Shown: positions 6,704 to 14,344 of the stretch, piece after piece
Layout: each line of letters starts with the position of its first letter
Numbering within the stretch: position 1 is the first letter of the stretch
Assembly: GCA_016292805.1 (NCBI GenBank)
Contig: JAEDFM010000043.1
Location: forward strand, 1 to 16,377
From: Treponema sp.
Lineage (GTDB): Bacteria > Spirochaetota > Spirochaetia > Treponematales > Treponemataceae
DNA: 16,377 nucleotides
Direction: 5' to 3'
Notes under the pieces: generated by a model
The model's input: the letters and a program-made list of their open reading frames with translations, nothing else
The model's database searches: none
Told to the model about the DNA's origin: nothing
Position numbers and translations under genes: made by a program

Positions 6704-9064
6704 ATGACTTTACAGAATTTAAAGATTGGACAATCTGCAATTATAAAAACAGTAGGTGGTAATGGAGCATTGCGCCAGCATTTTCTTGATATGGGAATGA
6801 TTCCAGGTGTAAAAGTTACAATGGTAAAACATGCGCCTTTGGGTGATCCGCTGGAAATTCGTATTTTTAGTTATGAACTTACACTCCGTAAAGAAGAAGC
6901 CAGTCAGATTGAAATTGAAAATGTAACACAGGAAGAAACATATACAGTTGAACCTGAAACTGTAAACTTAAAGCCTGTGGATTTAAATCTAGAACATCCA
7001 ATCCATCATCCTGGCCTTGGTGAAGAAGGCCGTTTCCATCAGAAAGAAAATGAAAATCCATTACCTGATGGGACTCAACTTACCTATGCTTTGGTGGGAA
7101 ATCAGAATTGTGGCAAGACAACTTTGTTTAATCAGCTGACTGGTTCTAATCAGCATGTTGGAAATTTTCCTGGCGTAACAATTGACCGTAAAGATGGTGT
7201 AATAAAAAATCATCCGGATACACTGGTAACAGACTTGCCTGGAATTTATTCTATGTCTCCTTTTACAAGCGAAGAAATTGTTTCCAGAAATTTTGTACTG
7301 GATGAAAAACCAAAAGCAATCATTAATATTCTGGATGCCACAGCAATAGAACGAAATCTTTATCTTACAATGCAGCTTCTTGAATGTGATATACCAATGG
7401 TTGTTGCATTAAATATGATGGATGAGGTTACTGGTAATGGTGGCTCGATTGATATCAATAAAATGGAAGAGATGCTGGGAGTTCCAGTTATTCCAATTTC
7501 GGCTGCAAAAAATCAGGGTGTAAATGAACTTGTAAAACATGCAATTCATATTGCTCATTATCAGGAAAAACCTTTGAATCAGGATTTTTGCAATAAGGAT
7601 GAAGATGGTGCAGTTCACCGTGCAATTCATGCTGTAATTCATTTGATTCAAGATCACGCTGAACGGGCAGGAATTCCTGTGCGCTTTGCTGCAACAAAAA
7701 TTATTGAAGGTGACAAAATTATTCTGAATAAACTGGATCCAGATCAGAATGAAATTGAAATGCTGGAGCATATTGTAGTTCAGATGGAAAAAGAAAGTGG
7801 ACTTGATAGAAGTGCCGCAATGGCAAACATGCGTTTTTCTTTTATAAACAAGGTTTGTAAAAAATGCGTAAAAAAGCCTCACGAAAGTAAAGAACATATT
7901 CGCAGTCAGAAAATTGATAAAGTCCTTACAGGTCGTTTTACTGCAATTCCAGTTTTTATTTTAATCATGTGCAGTATTTTTTATCTTACATTTAATGTAA
8001 TTGGAGCTTGGCTCCAGGGACTGCTGGAAATGGGAATTGGCGCAATTACCGAACTGGTAGCAAAAGGTTTGGAAGTTGCTGGTGCCAATGAAGTTTTACA
8101 AAGCTTGATTGTAGATGGAATTTTTGCTGGTGTTGGAAGTGTACTCAGCTTTCTTCCAATCATTGTTATTTTGTTTTTATTCCTTTCGTTACTTGAAGAC
8201 TCTGGTTATATTGCCCGAGTTGCATTTGTAATGGATAAACTACTTCGTAAGCTTGGTCTTTCGGGACGCAGTATTGTTCCAATGCTTATTGGTTTTGGTT
8301 GTACTGTTCCTGCAGTTATGGCCACAAGAACATTACCTAGTGAACGGGACCGCCGCATGACAATTCTCCTTACACCATTTATGAGTTGTACTGCAAAACT
8401 TCCAATTTATGCTTTCTTTGTAAGTGCATTTTTCCCAGGCAAGGGCGGATTAATTATGTCTGGACTTTATGTCTTAGGCATTGTAATGGGAATCATCAAC
8501 GCTCTTATTTTTAAGAAGACTTTGTTTAAAGGCGAAGCTGTTCCATTTGTAATGGAGCTTCCTAACTATAGAATGCCTGGTGCCCGCAATGTTGGTTTAC
8601 TTTTGTGGGACAAAGCAAAAGATTTTTTACAGCGTGCCTTTACAGTAATTTTTATTGGTACAATTGTAATCTGGTTCCTCCAGAGTTTTGATATTCACTT
8701 TGCGCTGGTAGAAGATTCTTCTGAATCAATTCTTGCACACATTTCTGGATTGCTTGTTCCAATTTTCAAACCTGCTGGACTTGGTGACTGGAGAGTTTGT
8801 ACTTCGTTAATTTCAGGTTTCATTGCAAAAGAAAGTGTTGTTTCAACTATGGAAATTTTGTTCGGTGATGTTGCAACTGCAATCACACCACTGACCGCCG
8901 CTTGTCTTCTTGTGTTCAGTCTTTTGTATACACCTTGTATTGCAGCTATTGCCGCTATTAAAAGAGAGCTTGGAGCTAAGTGGGCAGTAGCTGTTGTTTT
9001 GTTCCAGTGTTCTCTGGCCTGGTTATTGGCCTGCGTTGTGAATGTTATTGGAGGCTTACTATGA
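6704..9064 (+). CDS. feoB: FeoA-FeoB fusion ferrous iron transporter
   Basis: A 786-residue protein. Residues 1-75 are a FeoA-type SH3-like domain (LKIGQSAIIK, then DMGMIPGVKV). A His-containing linker (about 76-125) leads into the FeoB G domain: G1 GNQNCGKTT (132-140), switch GNFPGVT (153-159), G3 DLPG (177-180), G4 NMMD (237-240) and G5 SAAK (266-269). From about 405 come the membrane helices with two GATE regions, including SGYIARVAFVMDKLLRKLGL followed by a GFGCTVPAVMATR segment, and later SGFIAKESVVSTM. It moves Fe2+ across the inner membrane, with GTP binding gating transport. An AGGAG site at 6691-6695 precedes the ATG. Its stop overlaps the next gene by 4 bp (ATGA). Iron-responsive control is expected for the family, but no clear Fur or DtxR box was found. 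Confidence 0.97.
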   Translation: MTLQNLKIGQSAIIKTVGGNGALRQHFLDMGMIPGVKVTMVKHAPLGDPLEIRIFSYELTLRKEEASQIEIENVTQEETYTVEPETVNLKPVDLNLEHPIHHPGLGEEGRFHQKENENPLPDGTQLTYALVGNQNCGKTTLFNQLTGSNQHVGNFPGVTIDRKDGVIKNHPDTLVTDLPGIYSMSPFTSEEIVSRNFVLDEKPKAIINILDATAIERNLYLTMQLLECDIPMVVALNMMDEVTGNGGSIDINKMEEMLGVPVIPISAAKNQGVNELVKHAIHIAHYQEKPLNQDFCNKDEDGAVHRAIHAVIHLIQDHAERAGIPVRFAATKIIEGDKIILNKLDPDQNEIEMLEHIVVQMEKESGLDRSAAMANMRFSFINKVCKKCVKKPHESKEHIRSQKIDKVLTGRFTAIPVFILIMCSIFYLTFNVIGAWLQGLLEMGIGAITELVAKGLEVAGANEVLQSLIVDGIFAGVGSVLSFLPIIVILFLFLSLLEDSGYIARVAFVMDKLLRKLGLSGRSIVPMLIGFGCTVPAVMATRTLPSERDRRMTILLTPFMSCTAKLPIYAFFVSAFFPGKGGLIMSGLYVLGIVMGIINALIFKKTLFKGEAVPFVMELPNYRMPGARNVGLLLWDKAKDFLQRAFTVIFIGTIVIWFLQSFDIHFALVEDSSESILAHISGLLVPIFKPAGLGDWRVCTSLISGFIAKESVVSTMEILFGDVATAITPLTAACLLVFSLLYTPCIAAIAAIKRELGAKWAVAVVLFQCSLAWLLACVVNVIGGLL

Positions 9065-9240
9065 TTTTAGTTGATGTGGTAATAGGTCTAGTTATTGTGG
9101 CTGCCGTTGTTGCAGCTATTGTAAAAGTTGTTCGTGACAAAAAGAAGGGAAAGGTTGGAAGCTGCGGCTGCGGCTGCGGCTGCAACTGCAGCTCCTGTAA
9201 TGGTTGTGGTGCCAGTTTAAGAAACCGCACCACAAATTAA
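9061..9240 (+). CDS. FeoB-associated Cys-rich membrane peptide
   Basis: A 59-residue peptide. Residues about 3-25 are a single hydrophobic helix (VVIGLVIVAAVVAAIVKVV), followed by a basic RDKKKGK stretch and a Cys-rich tail with five evenly spaced CG/CN pairs and then CSSCNGCG. This is the layout of the FeoB_associated (FeoC-like) family found directly after feoB. Its role is unproven; metal or redox sensing of the transporter is usually suggested. The start is the ATG at 9061, overlapping the feoB stop as ATGA with GGAGG about 7 bp upstream; a longer frame from 8980 would lie inside feoB. The tail is encoded by a GGCTGC tandem repeat (about 9162-9183), prone to copy-number change. Its stop touches the sbcC stop. 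Confidence 0.88.
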   Translation: MILVDVVIGLVIVAAVVAAIVKVVRDKKKGKVGSCGCGCGCNCSSCNGCGASLRNRTTN

Positions 9241-12021
9241 TTAATCTTTTTTAATTACAGCGTTGCTTATACCAGAAGAGTTTTTTGTAACAACTATTTT
9301 GTTATCAATTCTGGATTCAAGTTCTTCAACGTGTGAAATAATTCCAATCAGTTTGTTACCCTGCGACAAATCTTCCAGAGCGTGCATGGCCTTGTTTAAG
9401 GTTTCGCTGTCCAGGGTACCAAAGCCTTCATCAATAAACATTGTATCAAGTTTGATTCCACCAGAGTTTTCCTGAACTTCGTCTGCAAGTCCAAGAGCCA
9501 GCGCCAGCGAGGCCTGGAACTGTTCACCACCAGAGAGAGTCTGAACATTTCTGTCGCGACCTGTATAAAAATCCTTTACATTTAAATCCAGACCAAGTTC
9601 AGAACCGTCTTCTTCAATTCTACGAAGAAGTTCATATTTGTTGTCTGTCATTTTTTTAAGGCGAAGATTTGCACGGCGGTTTATCTGATCAAGGCAGTTC
9701 ATTTGAACATAAGTTTCCAAAGAAGGTAAACCTTTTTTACCACGGGAATTACCAGATGCAACCTCGCAAAGAGCAGCTACCATTTCGTAATGTGCATTTG
9801 CTTTTGCAATTTCTGGAACAAGGGCTTCAACAGAATTTACACTTTCCTGGTTTACACCTTTGCGTTCATTCAGACTGTCTCTCTGATTATCCAGATTAGA
9901 TTTTTCCAGCTGAAGTGCAGTCAATTTTTCTTTGAGTTTTGTAATGTCTGCTGGTTCAGTTTTTTCCAGCTGTGCTTTAAGAGTATTTAAACTTGAATTT
10001 TCACCTTCAAGATTTTTTTCAAACTCATTTTTAATATTAACAGCTTCGTCATGATTTTTTGTCAGAGAATCAATTGTTGTTTCTAAAAGCTTAAACTGAG
10101 TTTGTGCCTCTTGTAATGTTTTATACTTAAGCTTTGATTTGCGTTCATTAAGAGCTTTTTCTTCACTTTCTTTTAAAACTTTGTTGCTGGAAATTTTAGT
10201 AGCAAAACTGCTTATAGCTTCCTTGTTTCCAGAAAGCTCTTTTTCCTTGTTTGGAATTTCTTTTTCCAAAGCTTTAAACCGAGCCACTTTTTTGTTTTCA
10301 GCTTCAATATCAGCTTCAGTTTTTTTCTGCAAAGCATTCAGTTCAGAAATTTTTTCATCAACTGAAGCTGTAATATTTTCATCTGCAGCAGTAAGTGAGT
10401 CAAAATATTTTTTAAGATGCTTATTAATAGTTTCTTCAGATTTTTCTAAAGCAGATTTTTTGGCAGCTGCTTCAGAAGATAATTTGTTGAAAATAATATT
10501 TTTACTTTCTACTGATTTTTTCAATTCTTCAATCTGCTTTTGTGTCGGAGCCTTTTCAGATTTATGAGCAAGAACTGGATGTTCTGTAGAACCGCATACA
10601 GGGCAGGCACAACCAGGTTTTAAATTTTCTGCAAGAATACCAGCCTGCTCCAGATTATAAAGACGGAGGTTTTCAGAATATTCAGTATTGGATTTTTCAT
10701 ATTCAGCTGAAGCCTTCTGAACTTTTTCCTGGGCATCTTTTAAGTCCTGTTTGTCTTCACCAAAGGTTTCAAGATTTTCTGAAGCTTCGTTTAATTCATT
10801 AAGAGTTCTATTATATTCTTTGGCTTTATTTTCCAGACGAATAATTTCTTCACCACTGTTTTTTAAGCTTTCCAGCTCCTTCTTAAGCTGCTCAATTTCA
10901 GTTTCCAAACCAGAGTTTTGCTTTTCCAGCTGAGTTTTAGAATTTTCATCGGTGACAATTTCTTCTGTAATTTTTAAAATCTGTTTTTCTGCTTCATCGT
11001 TTTTAAGATAATCGTCCATAGAAGATTCAAGCAGATTTTTTTCTTTTGTAAGTTCTGTAATTTTTTCAGCTGCTTTTTTTGTTATTTCAACCTGTGCAAA
11101 AATAGAATCCTTTTTACTGTTCAGGTTTTTAATAAAAAGCTCTTTTTCGGAAATTTGAGCTCTAAGTTTTTCCTGTTCTTCTGCAGCATTAATTTCCAGA
11201 TTAAGCTGACTGATTTTGTTGTCATTCTTTCCAATTTTTTCCAGAACAGATTGTAAAAATCTTTCATCTTCTTCTACGAAAGCTTTTAAAATTTGAATTT
11301 CATTTTCTGTGATGTAAGATGAATTTTTGATTTTTAAAATCTGTTCAGAATTTTCATCTGCATCCATAATTACAATTCTGTTTAAAGCTTCGTTAAGCTT
11401 AAGCTTTAAATTTTCAACTTCCGATTTAGCAGAGCTTCGTTCATCTTTAAGAGTCATTTCCAGACGAACAAATTTTTCTGTATGGAATAACTGGCGGAAA
11501 ATTTCTTCTTTTTGCTTTTTATCTGAAAGCAATAATTTCTGGAATACACCCTGAGCAATCATTGCAATGCTGCAGAACTGTTCTTTTTTAAGGGAAAGAA
11601 TTTTTTCGACTTCAGCATTTACTTTTGAAACTCCACTCACCGGTGGAATACTGGACTGAGTAACATACACTAATTCAGCACTGGCCGCCTGGGTTGTAAT
11701 TCCATCACCTTTAAGAGCTTTGCGCTGGTAATCAGGATTTCTTGTGATGTGATATTTATTTCCGTTTGCTTCAAAATCCAGTTCTACAATTGTAGGTGTA
11801 TTTTCATCTGCAAAATGTGAGCGGAGCATTTCTACACTGCGGTCGGTGCCACTAGGACTTCCATAAAGCGCAAAAGTGATTGCATCAAAAATTGTAGTCT
11901 TACCAGCTCCAGTGTCGCCAGTAATAAGATACAAGCCTTTTGTTCCCAGCTGTTCAAAATCAATTACAGTTTTATCTTTGTAGGATTCAAATCCTGTCAT
12001 TACAAGTTTTGTTGGTCTCAT
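9241..12021 (-). CDS. sbcC: SbcC exonuclease ATPase subunit (Rad50-like)
   Basis: A 926-residue SMC-like ATPase that works with SbcD to open hairpins and process DNA ends. The N-terminal ATPase lobe carries Walker A GDTGAGKTT (35-43). Long coiled coils (about 180-450 and 500-770, rich in Glu/Lys heptads) flank the zinc hook CPVC at 473-476. The C-terminal lobe has the signature LSGGEQ (829-834), Walker B LDTMFIDEGFG (858-868) and the H-loop His897 (ISHVEEL). All key residues are present, and length is near the family norm. The ATG overlaps the sbcD stop by one base (TAATG), so the pair is translationally coupled. GGGGAGAAG (complement of 12025-12033) serves as ribosome site. The gene ends exactly where the Feo operon ends, leaving no room for a terminator. 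Confidence 0.97.
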   Translation of the reverse strand: MRPTKLVMTGFESYKDKTVIDFEQLGTKGLYLITGDTGAGKTTIFDAITFALYGSPSGTDRSVEMLRSHFADENTPTIVELDFEANGNKYHITRNPDYQRKALKGDGITTQAASAELVYVTQSSIPPVSGVSKVNAEVEKILSLKKEQFCSIAMIAQGVFQKLLLSDKKQKEEIFRQLFHTEKFVRLEMTLKDERSSAKSEVENLKLKLNEALNRIVIMDADENSEQILKIKNSSYITENEIQILKAFVEEDERFLQSVLEKIGKNDNKISQLNLEINAAEEQEKLRAQISEKELFIKNLNSKKDSIFAQVEITKKAAEKITELTKEKNLLESSMDDYLKNDEAEKQILKITEEIVTDENSKTQLEKQNSGLETEIEQLKKELESLKNSGEEIIRLENKAKEYNRTLNELNEASENLETFGEDKQDLKDAQEKVQKASAEYEKSNTEYSENLRLYNLEQAGILAENLKPGCACPVCGSTEHPVLAHKSEKAPTQKQIEELKKSVESKNIIFNKLSSEAAAKKSALEKSEETINKHLKKYFDSLTAADENITASVDEKISELNALQKKTEADIEAENKKVARFKALEKEIPNKEKELSGNKEAISSFATKISSNKVLKESEEKALNERKSKLKYKTLQEAQTQFKLLETTIDSLTKNHDEAVNIKNEFEKNLEGENSSLNTLKAQLEKTEPADITKLKEKLTALQLEKSNLDNQRDSLNERKGVNQESVNSVEALVPEIAKANAHYEMVAALCEVASGNSRGKKGLPSLETYVQMNCLDQINRRANLRLKKMTDNKYELLRRIEEDGSELGLDLNVKDFYTGRDRNVQTLSGGEQFQASLALALGLADEVQENSGGIKLDTMFIDEGFGTLDSETLNKAMHALEDLSQGNKLIGIISHVEELESRIDNKIVVTKNSSGISNAVIKKD

Positions 12022-13151
12022 TATTCTTCTCCCCAGATTTTTTCAATAAGCGACTGAATGTATTCTTTTTCCTGGGAACCCATTTCGGTGTCTCGTCTTG
12101 CTTTATAAAATTTTTCAAACATTTCCAGAGGATTAAGTTCATTTACGCTTCCAATATTTTCAACAGTCTGGGCTGCTCTGGTTGCTTTGTTATCGTAAGT
12201 CAGCTTGATGATGTTTGGATAATCTTCCCGGAGAGTCGAGATTGCATCCAGAACATCATTTTCGTTTGTAAGAATTACATCAATAAAATCTTCTTTGTTG
12301 TTTGGATCAGATTTAGCCATTCGTTTAATTTCATCATAAGTTCCAGTAATCTGGCGAAGATCCCGCAATGGTTTTAAAGGAATAAACTCGTAATCTTTTT
12401 TACCTTTTTCACCAAGTGTAATTACAGGCATAGATTTTTCGTGCTTCAATTCCGATGTAGAATATTTAAGAGGAGTTCCGCAGAATACAACATCATTACA
12501 AATAATCTGTGGCTTGTGAATGTGACCAAGAGCAGTGTAATCAAAATCTTCAAAAACCTTTGCACTTACTGCATCAAGGCCGCCAATAATGTTTTCTTCA
12601 GATTCACAGCGTTCTGCATTTAAAATATTCTGATGAGCAATAATAATGTTTCTTTCTGAAGTATTAACATTCATGTGTTTAATTGCACAGCGAATACCGT
12701 CATCATAAGATTCAATTTTTTCATCTGCAAAAAAATGCTGAACGGTAGATGGTTTTACAAAAGGAAGAAGATAAAAATTTACTGGCCCAAATTCATCCTG
12801 GAATATTACAGGTTCAATAACTCCATCATAAACCTTAGAAAAGTAGATTCCTTTTTCTGTCATAAACTCGCCGCCAAAGGTAAGTCGTTCTGCAGAGTCA
12901 TGATTACCGCTGATTAAAAGAACTTTGATTTTTGCTTCCACCAGTTGATTTAAAAACTTGCGGAGAACTTTTATTCCAGCCTCAGATGCAACATTCTTGT
13001 CGTAAATATCTCCGGCAACCATAAGTACATCAACTTTTTTTTCGGCACAGTTTTTAACAATCTGATCAAGAATAAATTCCTGGTCTTCAATCAACGAAAA
13101 GTTATGCAAACTTTTTCCCAGATGTAAATCTGAAATGTGAGCTATTCGCAT
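12021..13151 (-). CDS. sbcD: SbcD exonuclease (Mre11-like)
   Basis: A 376-residue Mn-dependent nuclease subunit of the SbcCD complex. Calcineurin-like phosphoesterase motifs: ISDLHLGK (Asp8, His10), VAGDIYD (Asp48), SGNHD (Asn83, His84), IIAHQNI and LGHIHKP. The C-terminal third is the SbcC-binding region. The ATG is preceded by GGAGG with 4 bp spacing. Upstream on the minus strand are TGCTACACT (extended -10-like, complement of 13186-13194) and TATACT just after it, giving a short leader. It is the first gene of the sbcD-sbcC operon. Confidence 0.96.
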   Translation of the reverse strand: MRIAHISDLHLGKSLHNFSLIEDQEFILDQIVKNCAEKKVDVLMVAGDIYDKNVASEAGIKVLRKFLNQLVEAKIKVLLISGNHDSAERLTFGGEFMTEKGIYFSKVYDGVIEPVIFQDEFGPVNFYLLPFVKPSTVQHFFADEKIESYDDGIRCAIKHMNVNTSERNIIIAHQNILNAERCESEENIIGGLDAVSAKVFEDFDYTALGHIHKPQIICNDVVFCGTPLKYSTSELKHEKSMPVITLGEKGKKDYEFIPLKPLRDLRQITGTYDEIKRMAKSDPNNKEDFIDVILTNENDVLDAISTLREDYPNIIKLTYDNKATRAAQTVENIGSVNELNPLEMFEKFYKARRDTEMGSQEKEYIQSLIEKIWGEE

Positions 13152-13185
13152 TATTCCTCCAAATATAATTACATTGTACAGTATA

Positions 13186-13194
13186 AGTGTAGCA
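13186..13194 (-). promoter_or_regulatory. Extended -10 for the sbcDC operon
   Basis: The minus strand reads TGCTACACT, nearly identical to the TGCTATACT before yfcE. A second -10-like TATACT overlaps its downstream side (complement of 13180-13185). No good -35 is seen. Distance to the sbcD ATG is 34 bp, room for a leader carrying GGAGG. Confidence 0.4.
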
Positions 13195-13245
13195 AAAAAT
13201 GAGACTGTTAAAAGATTTTTATAAAAATATTTTTAATTATTATTG

Positions 13246-13308
13246 TGATTATTAAAGATTAAATAAATGATATACTTTGTCAAAAGGAGATACTTATGTC
13301 TTGCGAAT
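13246..13308 (+). repeat. 63-bp direct repeat, copy 1
   Basis: Identical over 63 bp to 14640-14702. It holds an extended -10 (TGATATACT, 13268-13276), a Shine-Dalgarno AGGAG (13285-13289) and the start ATG-TCT-TGC-GAA at 13296. In this copy the frame ends after seven residues (MSCELFF, stop TAA 13317-13319), because the sequence diverges right after the repeat. This is therefore an orphan promoter and start of the gene at 14690. Transcription from it would run toward and antisense to the 3' end of the Abi gene. Confidence 0.92.
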
Positions 13309-13502
13309 TGTTTTTTTAAGATTAACTAAATTTAAAAATAAAATTTGGAAATGTATTTTACAAGTATATATTTTTGCATGACTGAAAAATCAAAGTGTAT
13401 TACAATAAGATAATAAAAATCTTTATTATATATTAAAATGAGATAATGAAAGGATATCTTATTTATTACATGCTGTTTCAACTTGTTATTTCAAATTTGA
13501 TT

Positions 13503-14114
13503 TTATAGTTTTCTTTTAGCAATTTTAAGAACAACAGGAGAAATCCATCCTGTACATTCCAACAATCGTTCATGTCTTTCCTTTATATCTGGATAATGAC
13601 AGATTCGTTCATAATGACAAACTCTATTACGAAGTTCCCGAATTTCATTTACATAAACCTGAATGTTCTGAATGCTTTTCTGCGATTTAGGACAGTTGAC
13701 AAAAACCTTTTTCACAAGATACGACTGAAACTTATACTGATTATATTTTTTTGAAAAAAGTGTAGTCCAAAATCCTAACGTTAATTCTGAAATGATTCTG
13801 TCATGAGTTATTTGTTTATTCTGCTTTTGAAGTCTGTTTTTAACTTCTGTGATTTTGTACAAGGTTTGCTGATCTAATGGAAGTGTAGTCATCCAGTCAG
13901 CACCATTTACAAATGATGTAAGTGCAGAATCTATAGCGTTTCTCAGAGTAACTTCAAAAAAATCTAATTCTGGATAGAAATCCCTACATAACTTTATGTT
14001 TCGCCGATATTCTTTTAACTGTTTTTTTACAGGTAAATTTTGGCCATATGTACTTAATCGTGTTGATGATAAGAATGCTTGAATTTCAGCGTAGTCTTTT
14101 TGAGTCATAACCAT
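13503..14114 (-). CDS. Short Abi_2-family HEPN protein (abortive infection/toxin candidate)
   Basis: A 203-residue protein of the Abi_2 (AbiD/AbiF-related) superfamily, short subtype. Family landmarks: LSSTRLSTY near residue 16, a FFEVTLRNAID helix (52-62), ELTLGFWTTLFSKKY (110-124) and the HEPN ribonuclease motif ELRNRVCHYERI with R-X4-H at Arg162-His167. The more usual form in the family is RNRxAHHE, so the second His is Tyr here. Abi_2 proteins act in phage exclusion or as toxins, by RNA cleavage or related nucleotidyl chemistry; this one is inferred by family. There is no Shine-Dalgarno site before the ATG at 14114 or the in-frame ATG at 14108. A TATATA lies directly upstream on the minus strand, so a leaderless or poorly translated mRNA is possible, as suits a toxin. 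It is divergent from the structured RNA and lies between the direct repeats. Confidence 0.82.
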   Translation of the reverse strand: MVMTQKDYAEIQAFLSSTRLSTYGQNLPVKKQLKEYRRNIKLCRDFYPELDFFEVTLRNAIDSALTSFVNGADWMTTLPLDQQTLYKITEVKNRLQKQNKQITHDRIISELTLGFWTTLFSKKYNQYKFQSYLVKKVFVNCPKSQKSIQNIQVYVNEIRELRNRVCHYERICHYPDIKERHERLLECTGWISPVVLKIAKRKL

Positions 14115-14124
14115 GACTATATAC

Positions 14125-14153
14125 TTGATTTATGAAAAATTCCATAGTATATT
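14125..14153 (+). promoter_or_regulatory. Promoter of the structured RNA
   Basis: TTGATT (14125-14130), a 17-bp spacer and TATATT (14148-14153) form a well-spaced sigma-70 promoter on the plus strand. It predicts a start near 14160, a few bases before the first stem of the RNA. It lies only about 10 bp beyond the Abi start codon and would overlap any promoter for that gene, so the two transcription units probably compete. Confidence 0.7.
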
Positions 14154-14159
14154 AATGAT

Positions 14160-14239
14160 GAGAGCCGCGGTATTCCTTCTCGCCTCAGTAGAGGTGGTTC
14201 ATCAGTAGATGACATTAGGGACCGCGGACTGTTTTTTTT
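14160..14239 (+). ncRNA. Candidate small structured RNA divergent from the Abi gene
   Basis: About 80 nt with its own promoter, no coding frame and a terminal U8. Closing stem P1 pairs CCGCGGT (14165-14171) with ACCGCGG (14221-14227), 7 bp; CC 14175-14176 can add pairs with GG 14219-14220. Inside are two hairpins with the same loop: P2 CGCCTC/GAGGTG (14181-14186/14191-14196, one G-U) and P3 TCATC/GATGA (14199-14203/14208-14212), both closed by AGTA, so the octamer TCAGTAGA occurs twice, 17 bp apart. Overall a three-way junction. P1 followed by ACTG and U8 also serves as the terminator. It is GC-rich in AT-rich surroundings. Members of the AbiF branch are reported to be linked to a conserved RNA that acts as antitoxin; whether this RNA plays that part is inference. 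Confidence 0.72.
14221..14239 (+). terminator. Rho-independent terminator of the structured RNA
   Basis: The 3' arm of stem P1 (ACCGCGG) is followed by ACTG and eight T residues (14232-14239). The 4-nt gap between stem and U-tract is slightly long, but the run of T is uninterrupted. Confidence 0.6.
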
Positions 14240-14283
14240 AACGCTGTATTTAAATAACTATGTAAAAAACTCTATTTATTTAC

Positions 14284-14344
14284 ATGTTCGCTCACGCGAA
14301 CGTTTTATAAATCCTCAGTTGTTGAAACAACTTGCGGTTTATAA
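14284..14344. repeat. Two adjacent hairpins at the end of the HEPN fragment
   Basis: Hairpin 1: ATGTTCGC (14284-14291), loop TCAC, GCGAACGT (14296-14303), 8 bp with one G-T. Hairpin 2: TTATAAATCC (14305-14314) pairs with GGTTTATAA (14336-14344) with one bulged T, enclosing GTTGT/ACAAC (14318-14322/14327-14331) around a TGAA loop. The pair covers the last codons and the stop of the HEPN fragment. It could be a terminator, or the end of a recombining cassette or REP-like element. It lacks the GTTRRRY core expected of an integron attC site. Confidence 0.55.

Noticed and set aside
7409..7897. Long minus-strand frames inside feoB and plus-strand frames inside sbcC/sbcD.
   Set aside because: They lie wholly within well-identified genes and have low-complexity or Phe/Ser-rich content typical of antisense shadows.
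8980..9240. Longer 86-residue start for the FeoB-associated peptide.
   Set aside because: The extra N-terminus lies inside feoB in another frame; the ATG at 9061 with GGAGG upstream fits the family.
13446..13508. A 20-residue hydrophobic plus-strand ORF (MKGYLIYYMLFQ...) overlapping the Abi 3' end, toxin-like in look.
   Set aside because: No Shine-Dalgarno site or clear promoter, and AT-rich DNA easily gives such frames by chance.
14284..14344. Integron attC site, suggested by the bulged stem with nested hairpin after an ORF.
   Set aside because: No GTTRRRY/RYYYAAC core pair is present, and no integrase or second matching site is seen.
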